64,000 nt of DNA from Halorussus vallis (GCF_024138165.1 NZ_CP100003.1:103466-167465), one strand, 5' to 3'. Counted from the stretch's first letter, positions 9,017 to 19,101 are shown. The notes: generated by a model not told the origin, from the sequence alone. Translations and numbers: made by a program.

Positions 9017-11248
9017 ATGACCGACGACAGCGGCGGGGAACTAGAGCGGAATATCGGGTTCCTCGAGGCGATGACACTAGGCGGTGGTACGATGATTGGA
9101 GCGGGAATTTTCATCCTACCAGGAATCGCAGCCGAAGGTGCCGGCCCCGCGAGTTCGATCTCCTTCATACTCGCTGGCTTCGTCGCGTTGCTCGCGGCCC
9201 TGTCGCTCTCCGAGCTGGCGACAGGAATGCCCATTGCCGGCGGAAGCTACCATTACGTGAATCGTGCTCTCGGTGGACTGTTCGGAAGCATCGTCGGATG
9301 GGGAATGTGGAGTGGCCTCATGTTCGCCAGCGCGTTCTATATGATCGGATTCGGCCAATACCTCGTCGAGCCGATTCCATTTCTCGATGGCCGACTGTTC
9401 ATTGTCCTTCTGGGACTCGCGGGACTGGCCCTGATTGTCGGGGTGAATTACTACGGGACAGAGGAGTCGAGCCAGCTACAAAACGTGATGATTGGGACGG
9501 AAACCGTAGTCGTCCTGGCGTACGTGGCTCTCGGTCTGTTCTTTATCGACCCGTCCAATCTCGAGCCGTTTGCTCCCACGGGACCGAGTGGGATTATCGC
9601 CACGACTGGCGTCGTTTTCGTCTCATTTCTCGGCTTCGAGATCATCGCGACTGTCGCAGGGGAAGTCAAAGATCCCAGCCGGAACATCCCGCTGACGATG
9701 ATTCTCTCGGTCGTCCTCGTCACGATCCTCTACGCATTAGTGATGCTTGTCAGTACCGGGGTCATCCGATACGAAGCACTTGGTGACTCACTCGTTCCGG
9801 TTTCGGATGTCGCAGTCGTGTTTATGGGCTCAATCGGAGTTGTGGCAATCGTCGCCGCTGCAGCCATCGCAGCGATTTCCAGTTCGAACTCTTCGATTCT
9901 CGCAGCGGCCCGAGTGAACTTCGCGATGGGGCGCGATGAGTTGATGAGCAACTGGCTGAACGTCACCCACGACAGATTCGGTACCCCACACCGGGCGATC
10001 ATCGCAACCGGTGCCGTCACGGCGTTACTGATTGCTGCCGGGCTCAATATCGAGACGATCGTCGCGCTCTTGGCCGAGGTTGCGAGTTTCAGCTTCCTCG
10101 TCTCGTATTCGATGGTCCACGTCGCCCTTGTCGTCTTCCGTCGGGCCGATCCCGAAGACTACGATCCGTCGTTCAAGATTCCCGATGTATTGTATCCGGC
10201 AGTACCGATCCTCGGGGTGGTACTCTCGCTCGTCGTCATCTCACAGATGGCGTCGGTCATCATCCTCCTCGGATTAGGAATCGTCGGAGTCGGTGTGGGC
10301 TGGTACTTCATCTACGTCAAGGAGCACGCCATCGACAGAGGCCTCATCGACGATGCAATCTCGCCGACAGTAGATGGATACACGGTCGTTGTTCCAGTCG
10401 TGAATCCCGAGACACAGCAGGACCTCCTCCGACTGGCAGCGGCAACTGCACACGCACATACCGACGAAGAGACGCCAGAACTCGTGGCAGTGAACGTTCT
10501 CCAGGTTGCCGACCCGTCACCACAACAGAACATCGAAGCCGAGCGCCTCGACCACCAGCACGACCTCCTCGAAGCGGCACGGGATATCGCAGCGGAGATG
10601 GACGTGAATCTGCGGACGGTGGCGATGACCGGACAGCGCGTCGACGAGACGATTCTTGAGGCGATTCTCGAAGAGGACGCCGATCAAGTGCTGCTCGGCT
10701 GGAAGGGAACGCTCACTCGACTGGGGCACGTGTTCGGCCCGAATCTCGACTCCGTCGTCGAGAGGGCACCATGTGAAGTCACTCTCGTTACGCTCCACGA
10801 CGAGACGATCGGTACCACCGTGGCCCTGGCAGGTCCGGGGCCCCACTCGCCGGTTGCTGCACGGCGGGCTGCTGAGTTTGCGACCGTCGACGGGAGCGTC
10901 CCGACACTAGTGAACGTTCAGCCAGAAAGAGAACCGGAATCCGCTGCTGTCGAACGAGGGGAAGCAGTGATCGAAGACGTTGCACACCAAGCAGGACTCG
11001 ATCCAGAGGAGTATGAGAGTGAGGTCATCGTTGCCGATGATATCGAAGCCACGATCCTCGAGACCGTTAATCACTACAATACGATCTGTGTCGGGCTGTC
11101 CGAACGGAGCGAAGCGTCTCGGATTATGTTTGGAACGATCGCAGAACGCATCAGTCAGGAGGCAACGAGCAACGTTGGCATCGTTCGCGGTCCCCTCGAA
11201 GTCGACGAGCCAGCTACGCGTCCTCTAGAGGAACAGCTATCGAAATGA
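9017..11248 (+). CDS. APC-superfamily amino acid permease with C-terminal UspA domains
   Basis: 743 residues. Residues 1-430 hold about 12 membrane helices with the APC signature GGGTMIGAGIFILPG near residue 20. Residues 450-740 are soluble and contain two Usp-like units; the first ends with the nucleotide-binding pattern LLGWKGTLTRLGHVFG and VVERAPCEVTLV, the second with ICVGLSERSEASRIMFGTIA. The likely role is amino-acid or amine import gated by the stress domains. The fusion is common in haloarchaea. It is the last gene before an integrase and the likely end of the chromosomal segment. Confidence 0.88.
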   Translation: MTDDSGGELERNIGFLEAMTLGGGTMIGAGIFILPGIAAEGAGPASSISFILAGFVALLAALSLSELATGMPIAGGSYHYVNRALGGLFGSIVGWGMWSGLMFASAFYMIGFGQYLVEPIPFLDGRLFIVLLGLAGLALIVGVNYYGTEESSQLQNVMIGTETVVVLAYVALGLFFIDPSNLEPFAPTGPSGIIATTGVVFVSFLGFEIIATVAGEVKDPSRNIPLTMILSVVLVTILYALVMLVSTGVIRYEALGDSLVPVSDVAVVFMGSIGVVAIVAAAAIAAISSSNSSILAAARVNFAMGRDELMSNWLNVTHDRFGTPHRAIIATGAVTALLIAAGLNIETIVALLAEVASFSFLVSYSMVHVALVVFRRADPEDYDPSFKIPDVLYPAVPILGVVLSLVVISQMASVIILLGLGIVGVGVGWYFIYVKEHAIDRGLIDDAISPTVDGYTVVVPVVNPETQQDLLRLAAATAHAHTDEETPELVAVNVLQVADPSPQQNIEAERLDHQHDLLEAARDIAAEMDVNLRTVAMTGQRVDETILEAILEEDADQVLLGWKGTLTRLGHVFGPNLDSVVERAPCEVTLVTLHDETIGTTVALAGPGPHSPVAARRAAEFATVDGSVPTLVNVQPEREPESAAVERGEAVIEDVAHQAGLDPEEYESEVIVADDIEATILETVNHYNTICVGLSERSEASRIMFGTIAERISQEATSNVGIVRGPLEVDEPATRPLEEQLSK

Positions 11249-11303
11249 CCAGTGCGGAGTCCCCCCTAACGGTGAACACACCTCTCCGGACAACAGCAAA
11301 ACG

Positions 11304-12572
11304 TTATCCCGGGGATGCACCTGTTCCCAGATAGTCGTCAATTTCGGAAAGTGCCTCAGTCGCAACATCACCGAGTTCCCCAGCCTCGATATGCGAATAC
11401 CGTTCGCGAACCATCTCCTCGGAGTTGTCCAAGTACCGGGCAGCGACAGTGTACCCGAACGCCCGAACGAGGACCTCTCCCATCCCACGTCGACCGCCGT
11501 GAGGGGCGAGATAGTCGTGTTTCGGATGGTCGATGTCGATCTCTGCGGCCTCTGAGAGTCGCTGGAGAATCGACCGTGCGCCGTCCGTCGTGATCGACGG
11601 CGGTCGCACGTCCTCATCGAGCGCCAATAAGAGGTCACGAGCGAACTCGCTACGTCTATCGTCGATTGTATCCGGGTGTTTCCCTCGGTCGGCCAGCTCG
11701 TCCTGTACGAGCGTCGCAAGCGTCCGCTGGTCGAACGTCGAAAACACCGGCCAGCGGTCCGTCGGCGGGTCCATCAGCTTGCGGTAGCTCCGCAGGGGCG
11801 AGATCACCGGGTCGGGGAGACTGGCGGCGTCCCACTGCTGTTTCTTCCGGTAGACGTCCATACTCCCGTCGTCGAGGGAGAGGTCCTCCCAGCGGACGCC
11901 GCGCCGGCGCGGATCGTTTGGGTCTCGAAGGAGTTCCCCGACCCGAACGGCGGTGTACGCGAGAACGAACACCAGCGCCCGGTCACGAGCCGCCTTCAGC
12001 GCCGCGTAGCGCGCTCGCTGTTTGTCGAGGGGGTCAGTATCCTCCGAGAGGGTCGTGTACGCCTCGACGGCGTCGCGGGCCCGTTCGTCGACGTGGCGGG
12101 TGAAGGCGTGGCGCTGCTCGGACGTCCAGGCCTGCTGGTCGCCGGGCTTGCGGCCGTCGTCTTCGGGAAGTGGAGCCATCGCACTCGCCCGCTGAGCGTA
12201 GTGGGCCTCGAGGTAACCCTCGTTGACGCACCAGCCACACCACGCAGAGATATAGCGGTAATAGGTTTGTACGGTATTCTGCTTGAGCCCGCGATCACCG
12301 GCGAGGTGCCGGGCGTACTCCCGGAAGACGCGTTCGTCGAGGTCCTCAAAGGTGGGTTTGCGGTCGACGTCGTCGGTAGTGATACCGGTCCAGTCGTCGT
12401 CACCGCGGTCGCCGGCGGCCCACTCGGCGAACCGCTCGAGCTCGCGCGCCGCGTTGCGTCGGTAGTTCCCGCCATCGCCACCCCGGCCTTTCCCCTTGTC
12501 CTGCAGGTAGCGCTCGAAGCTGTCGTCGAGCGGTGTCGAACCATCGCGTGTCGATGAGGTGTTCTGATTCAT
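11304..12572 (-). CDS. Tyrosine recombinase / integrase
   Basis: 422 residues. An N-terminal SAM-like core-binding domain (residues 15-125, with VFREYARHLAGDRGLKQNTV) is followed by the catalytic domain. The active-site residues can be placed: R210 (TAVRVGELL), H358 and R361 (HGGRRGMG), and the nucleophile Y392 (RERYSHI). It should cut and rejoin DNA at a specific att core. It lies 55 bp from the end of the permease gene and is followed by toxin/antitoxin-like and plasmid-type genes, so it is the probable integrase of the element filling the rest of the window. No tRNA was found next to it. Confidence 0.9.
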   Translation of the reverse strand: MNQNTSSTRDGSTPLDDSFERYLQDKGKGRGGDGGNYRRNAARELERFAEWAAGDRGDDDWTGITTDDVDRKPTFEDLDERVFREYARHLAGDRGLKQNTVQTYYRYISAWCGWCVNEGYLEAHYAQRASAMAPLPEDDGRKPGDQQAWTSEQRHAFTRHVDERARDAVEAYTTLSEDTDPLDKQRARYAALKAARDRALVFVLAYTAVRVGELLRDPNDPRRRGVRWEDLSLDDGSMDVYRKKQQWDAASLPDPVISPLRSYRKLMDPPTDRWPVFSTFDQRTLATLVQDELADRGKHPDTIDDRRSEFARDLLLALDEDVRPPSITTDGARSILQRLSEAAEIDIDHPKHDYLAPHGGRRGMGEVLVRAFGYTVAARYLDNSEEMVRERYSHIEAGELGDVATEALSEIDDYLGTGASPG

Positions 12573-12581
12573 ACGGTTTCG

Positions 12582-13187
12582 TCACGGGAGCAGGTGGTCG
12601 TCCAGAATATCACTACAATCAATCGGGATCGCCTCCCACGCAGCTTTCACGGCGTTGTATCCGGTCCAGCCCTCACGTTCCAACATCTCGCCGCACGCTT
12701 CGCAGAACTCGCGACGCGAAATTAGCTCGTTGTCGTAAAGAATGTAGAACAAAAACGGCGGTGTCACGACACGGATATCTTCGTCTTGGTCGTCGACAGC
12801 ACGACGAATCGAGCGCCGGCCCGCCGCGTCCATCAAGATGACGTAGTCAACGGCCCCCGGGTTCTGTAGCACTTCCTGTCGGAGCGATTCCTCGCCGGCG
12901 TCCGCTCCGTGGGGACGGGGGACGCTCGTCACCTGGGTGAGCGGTGTTTCGTTATCCTCGAGCGCATCGAGCGCGGTACGGCTCCCGTAATGAAGCCGGT
13001 ACGGACGGCTTCCCTCTGGCGCTGTCTCGCGTGTGTTCTCGACGTGTCGCTTGAGTTCCTGTTTGCAAACGTTTGTCGTCGTGAGGCCGATTTGGTCGGT
13101 TATCTCGGTCCACAAGGGGCTGTTCGCGACGGCAATCAGCGCGTCCGTATCGACCAAGATCGGATACCGAGTGTCGTCACTTGCCAT
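12582..13187 (-). CDS. PIN-like toxin candidate
   Basis: 201 residues. The N-terminus ILVDTDALIAVANS reads as the first acidic strand of a PIN-type nuclease, and a later DYVILMDA supplies another acidic position. PIN enzymes cut RNA with Mg2+ held by three or four acidic residues; I cannot place all of them, so activity is unproven. The start codon directly abuts the stop of the upstream small gene (TAAATG), the usual arrangement of antitoxin first and toxin second. It lies 10 bp before the integrase gene in the same direction. Confidence 0.6.
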   Translation of the reverse strand: MASDDTRYPILVDTDALIAVANSPLWTEITDQIGLTTTNVCKQELKRHVENTRETAPEGSRPYRLHYGSRTALDALEDNETPLTQVTSVPRPHGADAGEESLRQEVLQNPGAVDYVILMDAAGRRSIRRAVDDQDEDIRVVTPPFLFYILYDNELISRREFCEACGEMLEREGWTGYNAVKAAWEAIPIDCSDILDDHLLP

Positions 13188-13499
13188 TTAGACGAGATAG
13201 TCACTAGTGTCATCCTTGGCAGCCTCACGGAAATCGCCAATGTCCTCTTCGAGCAGGTCGAACTCTTCACCGAGGAGCACGCGAGCAGCGTCCTCCGAGA
13301 GGTCGCCCGCTGAATAGCGTTCGTAAATCGCGATCTTGTCGTCGTCCGTCATCGCTCGCCGAAGCATCTGAGTGAGCCCTTCGCGTGCGAGTTCACTAAT
13401 GTTGATTCCGCCCAGATGGACGGAATCGAGTTCGTTCGCCGCCTCTTTGAGCGGCCCAGCACGGAATTTGATCGTATCGTCAAGCGATTCCTGGCTCAT
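13188..13499 (-). CDS. Antitoxin-like partner of the PIN-like gene
   Basis: 103 residues from the ATG at 13499 (a start 42 bp further upstream is possible but less likely). The first part, TIKFRAGPLKEAANELDS and INISELAREGLTQML, looks like a ribbon-helix-helix DNA-binding segment. The acidic C-terminus with LGEEFDLLEEDIGDF could wrap the toxin. It is small, acidic and translationally joined to the next gene, as in type II toxin/antitoxin pairs. The role is inferred from layout and composition. Confidence 0.5.
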   Translation of the reverse strand: MSQESLDDTIKFRAGPLKEAANELDSVHLGGINISELAREGLTQMLRRAMTDDDKIAIYERYSAGDLSEDAARVLLGEEFDLLEEDIGDFREAAKDDTSDYLV

Positions 13500-13627
13500 G
13501 ATACGAATTACGCGGGGCAGAGTGATAAGTTGTTCCCCCATGTGTGAACACGTGGGTGGGTGGCGAGCTTCTATCGAGCGTAGAGGTTCGCGTTCGGATC
13601 ACCACCTGGATGTGGGACCGACATCCG

Positions 13628-14155
13628 TTAGCTGTTGGCCTCGGCAGGCTCTGTCGTCGGAGCGAGGAAGTCCCATTCGCGGATGGCGAAGCCAACGATC
13701 TGGATACGCCGCTGAAGGTGCTCCCACTCGCGGGCGATCTCACGGCGCCGGTCTTCCTCGTCGGAGTCAAGGGACTCGTCGGCGAGCGTTCCACGAAGCT
13801 GGTTCGGTGACTCGACGCCGAATTCGTCCTCCCAGTCGCGAATCTGCGTCTTCATATCGGCGAGACGGTCCGTGAGCTCCTCGACAGTGTGCCCGCTGTC
13901 TCGGAGGCGCATCGCCTCCTGCATCGCTTGGCGGCGGTAATCAGGGTAATACGTCGTGTGAGTGCCGCTTTCGTCACGATGGAGGATCCCATCGTCGACG
14001 AGGCGTTCGAGGACGCGTTTGGTTGGTTCGTGTGACCAGCCCGCTTCGGAGGCGATCCAGTTGGCCGTCCGCGGCTCCGACAGCTGCCGGGCGACCATCC
14101 GCACGCGGTCTTCGCCCGTAGTCTGTTGATTCCGTAGTCCAGTATCTTCTGTCAT
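13628..14155 (-). CDS. Winged-helix protein (DUF7342-like)
   Basis: 175 residues: a winged helix over residues 15-75 (ARQLSEPRTANWIASEAGWS then TKRVLERLVDDGILHR), followed by a helical C-terminal half with DRLADMKTQIRDWEDEFG. It matches what I remember of a haloarchaeal family labelled DUF7342, often found near PIN or HTH genes on mobile elements. It is probably a transcription regulator or an orphan antitoxin. It stands alone, with gaps of about 130 bp and 70 bp on its sides. Confidence 0.6.
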   Translation of the reverse strand: MTEDTGLRNQQTTGEDRVRMVARQLSEPRTANWIASEAGWSHEPTKRVLERLVDDGILHRDESGTHTTYYPDYRRQAMQEAMRLRDSGHTVEELTDRLADMKTQIRDWEDEFGVESPNQLRGTLADESLDSDEEDRRREIAREWEHLQRRIQIVGFAIREWDFLAPTTEPAEANS

Positions 14156-14225
14156 ATCCTACTATCAACGCGATTTCTTAATATAGGTTGAGATGGATAG
14201 TTCTATATCGACATCAGGGGATGGG

Positions 14226-14753
14226 TCACCGAAATTCGTTGGCGGTGATCGTCTCGAGATACTCGACGCTGACGTACCGGAATTCGATTCGGTCGCTGAA
14301 GCCGTGTTGAGGGAGGAGCGTCTCGGCCGCGCGTCCAGCCGGTTTGTCCGTCGTTAGGAGAACAACGTGGTCTGCCTCCCCAGTGTCGAGTACTTGAGCA
14401 GCAAGCCCAACGAGTGCCGTGTCCGCTTTCTCGGTGACATCCTCGTCGCGGTCGGTCTCGTTGGCGATGAATCGGCGCGCTTCGTCCATCACTGTCGAGA
14501 CGAGTGGATTGGTGTAGTCGAGCTCGTCGGCGACGACGATCCACCCCTCCTCGAATCCATCGGGATAGGGAATGTTCCCCGAGGGATACTCGTCCGCTGC
14601 AGGATCGCCCCCGAGCTCTTCGTAGACGCGCTGCGGGATACGCAATGAGACACCGGCCTGTCGGAGTGCCCGACGAAGCCGTTGAAATTTGTCCTTGTCC
14701 GGGCCACCACACCGTACAAAGACGCCGGTATCGGCGATATAGACCGTCGTCAT
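14226..14753 (-). CDS. PIN-domain toxin-like protein
   Basis: 175 residues. The PIN acidic set is readable in order: D8 in VYIADTGVF, an acidic pair in RVYEELGG near residue 45, D in ADTALVGLAAQ near 110 and D in VVLLTTDKPAG near 132. This supports an Mg2+-dependent ribonuclease. The gene overlaps its upstream HTH partner by 4 bp (ATGA), as expected for a coupled toxin/antitoxin pair. The target is unknown; VapC-type toxins cut tRNA or rRNA. Confidence 0.68.
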   Translation of the reverse strand: MTTVYIADTGVFVRCGGPDKDKFQRLRRALRQAGVSLRIPQRVYEELGGDPAADEYPSGNIPYPDGFEEGWIVVADELDYTNPLVSTVMDEARRFIANETDRDEDVTEKADTALVGLAAQVLDTGEADHVVLLTTDKPAGRAAETLLPQHGFSDRIEFRYVSVEYLETITANEFR

Positions 14754-15286
14754 GCAGCCGCGTCGGCGTACTCGGTCGCAACCGGTTCCAGCGCCTGGAG
14801 GATGATCTCGGCCTCAAGCGGTGAGAGGTCAAGCTCCCGGGCCGCAATCCGATGGTTGACCGTGCCGTCGACGTACTCGTAGGCGTACTCGAGGGCGACA
14901 GCAAGGCTGTCGAGGCCATGACGCTCGATGTAGACGTCGACGTCCTCGTCCTCCTCTCGGCGGGCGACGGCTGCAATAAGGGCCGGCGTGATCGTTTGGG
15001 TCTCGCCGTCCGTCGAGAGCGTGAGTGCAATCGACTCGGCGTCGTATTTATACGGTCGCTGATCACGGGTTTTCTCCACTAAGCCAGCTGTTTCGAGGTT
15101 CTGCACGTAGTCGTAGGTGGTCCCTTGTGGGATATCGAGCTCGTCGACGATCTCGGAAACGGTGACGGGGCCGTGCTGCAAGATGTAGGCGTACAGCCGA
15201 GCGAGTGCCGGCGTCTCGAGAAGGTCGACGACCGTCTGCAGCTGCTGAATAGGTGGTCGACCTGACCGGGGCGGCGAGTGCGCCAT
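14750..15286 (-). CDS. HTH antitoxin-like regulator
   Basis: 178 residues. A winged helix fills residues 20-75 (LARLYAYILQHGPVTVSEIV, then DYVQNLETAGLVEKTRD), like ArsR/TrmB-type regulators. The C-terminal half ends in a second helical motif, NHRIAARELDLSPLEAEII. It is the first gene of a two-gene operon with the PIN gene and likely represses its own promoter in the 15.29-15.35 kb gap. The antitoxin role is inferred from the overlap. Confidence 0.62.
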   Translation of the reverse strand: MAHSPPRSGRPPIQQLQTVVDLLETPALARLYAYILQHGPVTVSEIVDELDIPQGTTYDYVQNLETAGLVEKTRDQRPYKYDAESIALTLSTDGETQTITPALIAAVARREEDEDVDVYIERHGLDSLAVALEYAYEYVDGTVNHRIAARELDLSPLEAEIILQALEPVATEYADAAA

Positions 15287-15852
15287 CTCGATTACGAATT
15301 ATAGATAATTCGTGATAAGACTTCCGGCGATGGATCGGAACTCGCAACCAGTCCAATACCCGCAGAGAGACAGCCGCTTGCTGCGGCTCAACCCCGGGGG
15401 AAGCGGCGTCGTGAGGCGGTTGCAGCATTCGTGCTTACCCGACGGCGTCGGGGTACTTCAAAGTGGTCGTGATTACGGGCATAATCAGGACCACTTGTTG
15501 TATTCGGCCCATCGCGTGAAATTGGGCATTTGGAGTCTCTTACCATCGGAATTCCGCACTATGGGAAATTGTATATCATATATCGCTATACAAAATCTCG
15601 GGCCTGTGGAGTCCCTAGTTCGGAGGCTGGATTTCTGTAAACAGGGTGTTTCAGATAGTGAACAGCGGAAACTAGCACGCGAGGATTCAAAGAGCGGGAA
15701 TCCTCTATGCGACTAAAGGACAAAAATGAGGCCGTGAGGTAGCACCATTCCGCTCGTCGAAAATGACATAGAATGTTACAGTTATAACTACTTGAATATT
15801 TACTTTCGCTATGGAGGCTAGTCTTATTGCAACTCTGTGTATCCTAGATACT
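15287..15852. other. Gene-free gap; composition change
   Basis: About 565 bp with no convincing gene on either strand. The left 150 bp are GC-rich like the toxin/antitoxin genes; from about 15500 the DNA turns AT-rich like the cargo region to the right, so a junction may lie here. A TATA-like TTATAAC at 15782-15788 could drive the repeat-protein gene. Confidence 0.4.
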
Positions 15853-18800
15853 ATGTCGCAAGAGATCGAAAACAAGGCCGAAACGACTGAGAACAACGAC
15901 GCTGACATCAACCGACGATCGTACCTGAAGATGGTCGGGGCTGGCGCGGGCCTCAGCGCTGGCGGCACTGGCCTCACATCGCTTGGGGTTCAGTCTGTGC
16001 GTGCCCAGCAGGAATCGCCGTGCAACACGGTTGATGGCTTCGAGGATGGCGACCTGAGCGAGTACGAGTTCGATCGCGGCAGTAGTGGGGCAAGCGTCGT
16101 GTCGAGTCCGACCTACGCCGGCTCACACGCGCTCGAAATCAGCGGGACGAACACCGAGATGATTAGCATGGACGGGCTGGAGCACTACCCTGCGGCAGGC
16201 GACGTGTTCAGTACGTGGGTGCGTGGCACCAACAATGCGGACCGGATCAACATCACCTACGGCGTCCAGAACCACACTAACCGATATTTTGCCCGTGTAA
16301 ATCCCGAACAAGGACATGTGGCCCTGTATCGATACGAGGATGGAAACGCAACCCTGTTGACCGACAAGAGCGTTCCACTCTCGCAGGATACGTGGTACGA
16401 GGTCCACATAGACTGGCAAACCGACGGAACGCACGTGTTCACGCTGTTCGACGAGAGCGGCAGCCAAATCAGCCAAATCTCGGCAACTGATTCGACGTGG
16501 ACCGCCGGCGGTATCGGCTACGATGCGTATCTCGACGATGGCGGGACCGTCTACATTGATCACACCCAGATCCATTCTGGCCGAGAAATCGTCTCCGCCA
16601 ACGAAGTGATTGATAGCTTCGAAGATAGCGATCTTGCGGAGTACAGCTTCGACCGCGGGAGCTCCGGAGCTAGTGTCGTGTCGAATCCGACCTACGGTGG
16701 GTCGTCAGTTCTTGAAATCAGTAATGATAATACGGAGATGATCAGCACGTCGGGTCTGGACCACTACCCCTCTGCTGGCGATGTGTTTAGTAGCTGGGTC
16801 CGCGGAACCGGTGGAGCTGACGACATCAACTTCACGTATGGTGTGCAGGACCATACGAACCGATACTTCGTTCGGGTGGATTTCGCGAACGATAACCTCA
16901 AACTGTACCGCTATGAAAACGCGTCGGCGACCCTCCTCGAGAAACAGACCTCCGGATTCACGCTCTCTGAGGATACCTGGTACAATGTCGAAGTTGACTG
17001 GCGGAAGACGGGAGCCCACACTGCAACGCTGTACGACTGTGATGGTGGGCAAGTCGCACAGATCACAGGGACTGATTCCACATGGACGAGCGGTGGAATT
17101 GGCTACGACGCGTATCTCGGATCGTCAGGCGGCACGGTCTACTTCGACTACGTCGCCATTCACGAGTCTGTCCTCGACGACTTTGAGGACGGTGACCTGA
17201 GCGAGTACAGTGGCGACACGGGGAGTTTCACCGTGCAGAACTCCACAGTTCTCGAAGGGAATCAGACGCTCAAAGGAACGAGTACAGGGAGTGCTATCGC
17301 ACATTCTGTCACAGAAACAACTCGGGGGAACACCTATGCCGCTAAAGTGATGGCAGAAAACGGCAGTAACGGAAAGCCTGCACTCTTGGCCGCGGTGCAA
17401 GATTCCTCTTCCCCGATGCAGGATTGCTATTATCTCGAAGCTGACTCCGTAAACGACCAGTTGAAACTCTACCGACAGGATTCTGGAACGTCTAATCTAC
17501 TCAGTGAACATAGCGTGTCAATCGAGGAAGAAACGGTCTATACACTCGTTATCAATTTCCAGAAAAGTTTCGTCATCGGCTCGATCAAAGATCAATCTGG
17601 TACAGTTCTTGCTTCGATGGGAAGGCACGACACGACGCTCACTGGAGGGCTCCTCGGACTTGGATTGACAGGAGGGAGTTCGGGATACTTTGACAGCGTT
17701 CGAAGAGCAGACGCAGAGGGGAGAACACTCGATAACTTCAGAGCTGGGGCCCTCTCTAACTACGGCGGGTCAACTGGAGCGTATTCGATTCAGTCGTCGA
17801 CAGTGCTCAATGGCGTCTCCTCGCTCAAATGTGAGAATAACTACACAGGAATCGCACACCAGTCGCTTCGATCACCAAGAGGTTACGAGTACAGTTGCCA
17901 CATTCAAGCTGGAACGAATAGCCAATCGAAACCGGGATTGTTGGCCTGTGTTCAGGACCCTGACAACCCGATAGACAACTGCTACTGGGCATCCGCAGAC
18001 ACGGTTAATAACAAACTCTCTATGTTCCGGAGGGAAAGTGGAACTTCAGTAGCACTCGATCGCGTCGATGTAGAGATCAAGGAGGGCAAAGAATACCAGT
18101 TAGCCATTCAGTTGCTCAAGAACTCGATAAGAGCCGTCCTCAGCGACGAAAACGGAGTGTTCATTGCGGCGACAAAGATAGTGGACGATACGACGTATCA
18201 AAACGGCACTTTCGGCTTCTACACTGGCGGGACTGGGTCTCCCGCTTACTACGATTCTGTCGGTAGATACCCCTTTGTCGACAGATCGCTCGCTGAGGTT
18301 ACTACCTCTTCGTCGGTTGCACAAGACGCTCTAAACACGACCGCCGCCCAAGAAGTGCTGACCGAACTCAATAATCCGACCACCGATACGACGAGCGCGA
18401 AACGTGTGAACCACTTCAACGCGAATTCTGGCGTCGATAGTTTCGGAATTAAGGTTCCGATCGAATATGGAAACCTTGGAGTGGTGAATCCAAATAGTTC
18501 CTCGACAACTGCGATCGCCTACTTGGATCGGTCGAAGATGCCCCAATCGTTGATCGACGATCTAGCTGGAAATTTAGGATGGCCTACATCAATCCAAGAC
18601 GGATTTGTAGAATTCTCTGACGGGGACTCTGCACCGTCTTTTGGTCGAGGTGTGACCGACTCCAAGCGCAGTGAGATAGAAACCCTCGTGAGCGATAACG
18701 AAGGACGAATGGACGATTCAGTAAAAATCAATGCATGGGTGGATAGCGATAAGGAGTTCTACAACGCGATGTACTATGACAAGAGGTACCATGTAGATAG

Positions 18801-19101
18801 CGGAGTGACAAAGATTCAAGAAAAACACAATATCATGGAACACGAGACACCAAGCCCGTTGTGCGTCTCGTTTAGCATTACTTGCATAAATCTGAGAATC
18901 ATAGGCCTCGGCGATCAAGCCGCTGGTTGTATCGCAGGGTTAGAAGTTTGCCTCCGGAGACTAACAAAGGGTCGCCTTAATTTCCCGATTTGTGGGATTT
19001 CGATAGGGTTCGGATGTGCAGGCTTTGATCTTCCAGATCCATATGCATGCAAAGCGGCTCGTAGATACTGCTCTAATCGGCGTAATCGGAAACGCCTATG
19101 A
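15853..19101 (+). CDS. Tat-exported repeat protein with Cys-rich C-terminal domain
   Basis: 1082 residues. Twin arginines at residues 21-22 (NRRSYLKMVGAGAG) and a hydrophobic stretch make a Tat signal. Two close repeats follow at about 58-205 and 216-365, each starting FEDGDL or FEDSDL, then EY, and closing with a YDAYL segment. They look like beta-sandwich (LamG-like) modules. Two more divergent copies start at DDFEDGDLSEYSG and LDNFRAGAL. The last 80 residues hold eight cysteines, among them CIAGLEVC, ICGISIGFGCAG and ACKAARRYC, faintly like halocin C8. A small membrane protein gene follows at once. I prefer the ATG at 15853; one at 15811 is also in frame. The function is not known. Confidence 0.72.
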   Translation: MSQEIENKAETTENNDADINRRSYLKMVGAGAGLSAGGTGLTSLGVQSVRAQQESPCNTVDGFEDGDLSEYEFDRGSSGASVVSSPTYAGSHALEISGTNTEMISMDGLEHYPAAGDVFSTWVRGTNNADRINITYGVQNHTNRYFARVNPEQGHVALYRYEDGNATLLTDKSVPLSQDTWYEVHIDWQTDGTHVFTLFDESGSQISQISATDSTWTAGGIGYDAYLDDGGTVYIDHTQIHSGREIVSANEVIDSFEDSDLAEYSFDRGSSGASVVSNPTYGGSSVLEISNDNTEMISTSGLDHYPSAGDVFSSWVRGTGGADDINFTYGVQDHTNRYFVRVDFANDNLKLYRYENASATLLEKQTSGFTLSEDTWYNVEVDWRKTGAHTATLYDCDGGQVAQITGTDSTWTSGGIGYDAYLGSSGGTVYFDYVAIHESVLDDFEDGDLSEYSGDTGSFTVQNSTVLEGNQTLKGTSTGSAIAHSVTETTRGNTYAAKVMAENGSNGKPALLAAVQDSSSPMQDCYYLEADSVNDQLKLYRQDSGTSNLLSEHSVSIEEETVYTLVINFQKSFVIGSIKDQSGTVLASMGRHDTTLTGGLLGLGLTGGSSGYFDSVRRADAEGRTLDNFRAGALSNYGGSTGAYSIQSSTVLNGVSSLKCENNYTGIAHQSLRSPRGYEYSCHIQAGTNSQSKPGLLACVQDPDNPIDNCYWASADTVNNKLSMFRRESGTSVALDRVDVEIKEGKEYQLAIQLLKNSIRAVLSDENGVFIAATKIVDDTTYQNGTFGFYTGGTGSPAYYDSVGRYPFVDRSLAEVTTSSSVAQDALNTTAAQEVLTELNNPTTDTTSAKRVNHFNANSGVDSFGIKVPIEYGNLGVVNPNSSSTTAIAYLDRSKMPQSLIDDLAGNLGWPTSIQDGFVEFSDGDSAPSFGRGVTDSKRSEIETLVSDNEGRMDDSVKINAWVDSDKEFYNAMYYDKRYHVDSGVTKIQEKHNIMEHETPSPLCVSFSITCINLRIIGLGDQAAGCIAGLEVCLRRLTKGRLNFPICGISIGFGCAGFDLPDPYACKAARRYCSNRRNRKRL

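Noticed and set aside
11249..11303. tRNA gene as attachment site
   Set aside because: No cloverleaf or TTCGAATCC-like arm can be found on either strand between the permease and the integrase.
11676..12557. A 293-codon open frame on the plus strand opposite the integrase
   Set aside because: The integrase frame carries the R-H-R-Y active site; the mirror frame is valine/arginine-rich without motifs.
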